In this document: piece after piece, positions 6,320-7,141 of the stretch | How positions within the stretch are numbered: the first letter of the stretch is position 1 | How the letters are laid out: the number at the start of each line of letters is the position of its first letter | NCBI GenBank assembly: GCA_027077185.1 | Contig: JALTGJ010000405.1 | Coordinates: 1-7,141 of the forward strand | DNA from: Spirochaetales bacterium | GTDB taxonomy: Bacteria > Spirochaetota > Spirochaetia > B11-G9 | Direction of reading: 5' to 3' | DNA length: 7,141 nt | The notes under the pieces: generated by a model | What the model was told of the DNA's origin: nothing | What the model saw: the letters and a program-made list of their open reading frames with translations, nothing else | The model's database searches: none | Translations under genes and position numbers: made by a program

Positions 6320-6751
6320 ATGTTAAAAGGAATTTCAAAGAATTTAAGTCCGGAACTTTTGTATCATCTTTACAAAATGGGACATGGAGATGAACTTGTA
6401 ATAGCAGATGCCTTTTATCCCGGTGATACCATGAACAAACTTGTAATAAGAGCAGATGGTATATCTGTTGTAGATATATTAGATGGAATTCTCCCTCTTT
6501 GTAATCTGGACAGCTATGTATCGGACCCTGTGTTGATGATGGCAGTTCCTTCAAATGACAGTCCCGATCCTGAAGTGGAGAAATCCTATAGAGCCGTAAT
6601 AGATAAATACTATCCTGAAACTCCAAAAATTGGAAAGCTTGAACGCTTTGAATTTTATGAACGAAGTAAAAAAGCCTATGCTGTTCTAATGACTGGAGAA
6701 ACCTCTAAATATGGTTGTATCATTATTAAAAAGGGAGTAATCCCTGTATAA
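6320..6751 (+). CDS. fucU: RbsD/FucU-family sugar mutarotase
   Basis: Interconverts anomers or ring forms of a free monosaccharide (fucose for FucU, ribose for RbsD) in the cytosol, feeding isomerases or kinases. The 143-residue length fits the family. Seen: GHGDELVIADAFYPG (21-35) with the catalytic-type H22 and D30, and the FucU-like C-terminus RFEFYERSKKAYAVLMTGE (109-127) followed by YG (131-132). In typical members the residue after this YG is Asn; here it is C133, a possible change at the sugar site (recalled family pattern, not an alignment). The FYER...TGE block favours FucU over RbsD. AGGAGG (6309-6314) lies 5 bases before the ATG. No fucose isomerase, kinase or transporter gene is present, so the true sugar is open. 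It lies 44 bases behind the FmdE-family gene. Confidence 0.85.
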   Translation: MLKGISKNLSPELLYHLYKMGHGDELVIADAFYPGDTMNKLVIRADGISVVDILDGILPLCNLDSYVSDPVLMMAVPSNDSPDPEVEKSYRAVIDKYYPETPKIGKLERFEFYERSKKAYAVLMTGETSKYGCIIIKKGVIPV

Positions 6752-6890
6752 ATTTTATATTTAAGAGAGATTATTAATAGTAGTCAACAGGTCTATATTT
6801 CATATGTAGGAATAAATGATAATCAAGTTGTTCAAGTCTACAGTAAAGTTGAAGGAAGTTTGCTAAAAAGCACGGTTAAGCATGTCTCAG

Positions 6891-7141
6891 TTATTTTGTT
6901 TTGTCTATTTGGCTTATTTTACTTACGGGTGAGTAAAAACCCTGTTCAATCATCTCCTTCAGGATATTGTCTGCCTGGTAAGCTTTTAGGATCTTCTCTG
7001 AATAAAGTTTTTTTAGAATTCCAATTGTACCGGTGACTTTTATATTACTTTCACGGCAGATATTTCGGGCATATTTATCATCTGTTACAACTATTCCATT
7101 TACTGTTTTTGCAGCTGAAATTGATGATGCCTCTCCAGAGC
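6891..7141 (-). CDS. DUF3368 PIN-like domain protein, C-terminal part (runs off right edge)
   Basis: Reading the - strand from the right edge, an open frame of 83 full codons ends at TAA (6893-6891). The start lies outside the window. The visible protein begins SGEASSISAAK, then VVTDDKYARNICRE and KVTGTIGILKKLY, and ends in FYSPVSKISQIDKTK. The order GExxxI, DDxxAR, TGTxGIL and a final GFY is the pattern of DUF3368 proteins, predicted PIN-type nucleases that usually act as toxins of a type II toxin-antitoxin pair with a UPF0175 or similar small antitoxin gene upstream. The acidic residues of GE and DD fit the PIN metal site. About half of the usual 155-165 residues are visible. It converges on fucU with 139 bases between; I see no clear terminator there. 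The antitoxin, if present, would lie to the right of the window. Confidence 0.75.
   Translation of the reverse strand, partial: SGEASSISAAKTVNGIVVTDDKYARNICRESNIKVTGTIGILKKLYSEKILKAYQADNILKEMIEQGFYSPVSKISQIDKTK

Noticed and set aside
6297..6626. 109-codon open frame on the - strand opposite the mutarotase gene
   Set aside because: It is antisense to a well-supported family gene, has no ribosome site and its translation is low-complexity with no recognisable domain.
6752..6890. Spacer between the convergent genes checked for terminators, RNA genes or a third repeat copy
   Set aside because: Only trivial 4-bp hairpins and AT-rich sequence; no match to the 111-base repeat and no supported gene.

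Overview
The window is AT-rich bacterial DNA holding five complete protein genes on the + strand, a 5'-truncated gene at the left edge (+), and the 3' half of a gene at the right edge (- strand). Protein content suggests a spirochaete or a similar anaerobic or facultative bacterium: type-II citramalate synthase, a stand-alone nitrogen-type PTS EIIA, a two-HKD cardiolipin synthase, and a secreted DUF4015-type putative glycoside hydrolase. The taxonomic guess is inference only; there is no rRNA or other firm marker. No tRNA, rRNA, transposase, CRISPR array or prophage gene is visible.

Left part (1-1920). The C-terminal two thirds of citramalate synthase (cimA, isoleucine synthesis from pyruvate) ends inside a purine-rich tract that forms an imperfect long inverted repeat with a downstream pyrimidine-rich tract. 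A perfect palindrome with 13-base arms follows. Next is a ptsN-like EIIA gene starting with GTG, with the phospho-acceptor histidine motif intact.

Middle (1918-5680). A full-length cardiolipin synthase (cls) makes membrane cardiolipin. A 324-base gene-free stretch follows, holding a hairpin, a copy of a 111-base repeat and two stem-loops. Then comes a 614-residue secreted protein that joins an Asp-box (BNR/Ycf48-like) N-terminal region to a DUF4015 TIM-barrel-like domain. A second copy of the repeat (112 bases, same orientation, about 85% identical by hand alignment) lies directly behind it.

Right part (5682-7141). An FmdE-family protein and an RbsD/FucU-type sugar mutarotase lie 44 bases apart on the same strand and are probably co-transcribed. 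A convergent gene runs off the edge; it has the C-terminal motifs of a DUF3368 PIN-like protein, the toxin half of a type II toxin-antitoxin pair.

The genes do not form one obvious pathway. They look like separate chromosomal transcription units: branched-chain amino-acid synthesis, PTS regulation, phospholipid synthesis, a secreted carbohydrate-active-like protein and a small metabolic gene pair. The least explained material is non-coding: the paired repeat around the secreted-hydrolase gene, and the stem-loop block in its leader. I found no convincing evidence of a wholly new multi-gene system.
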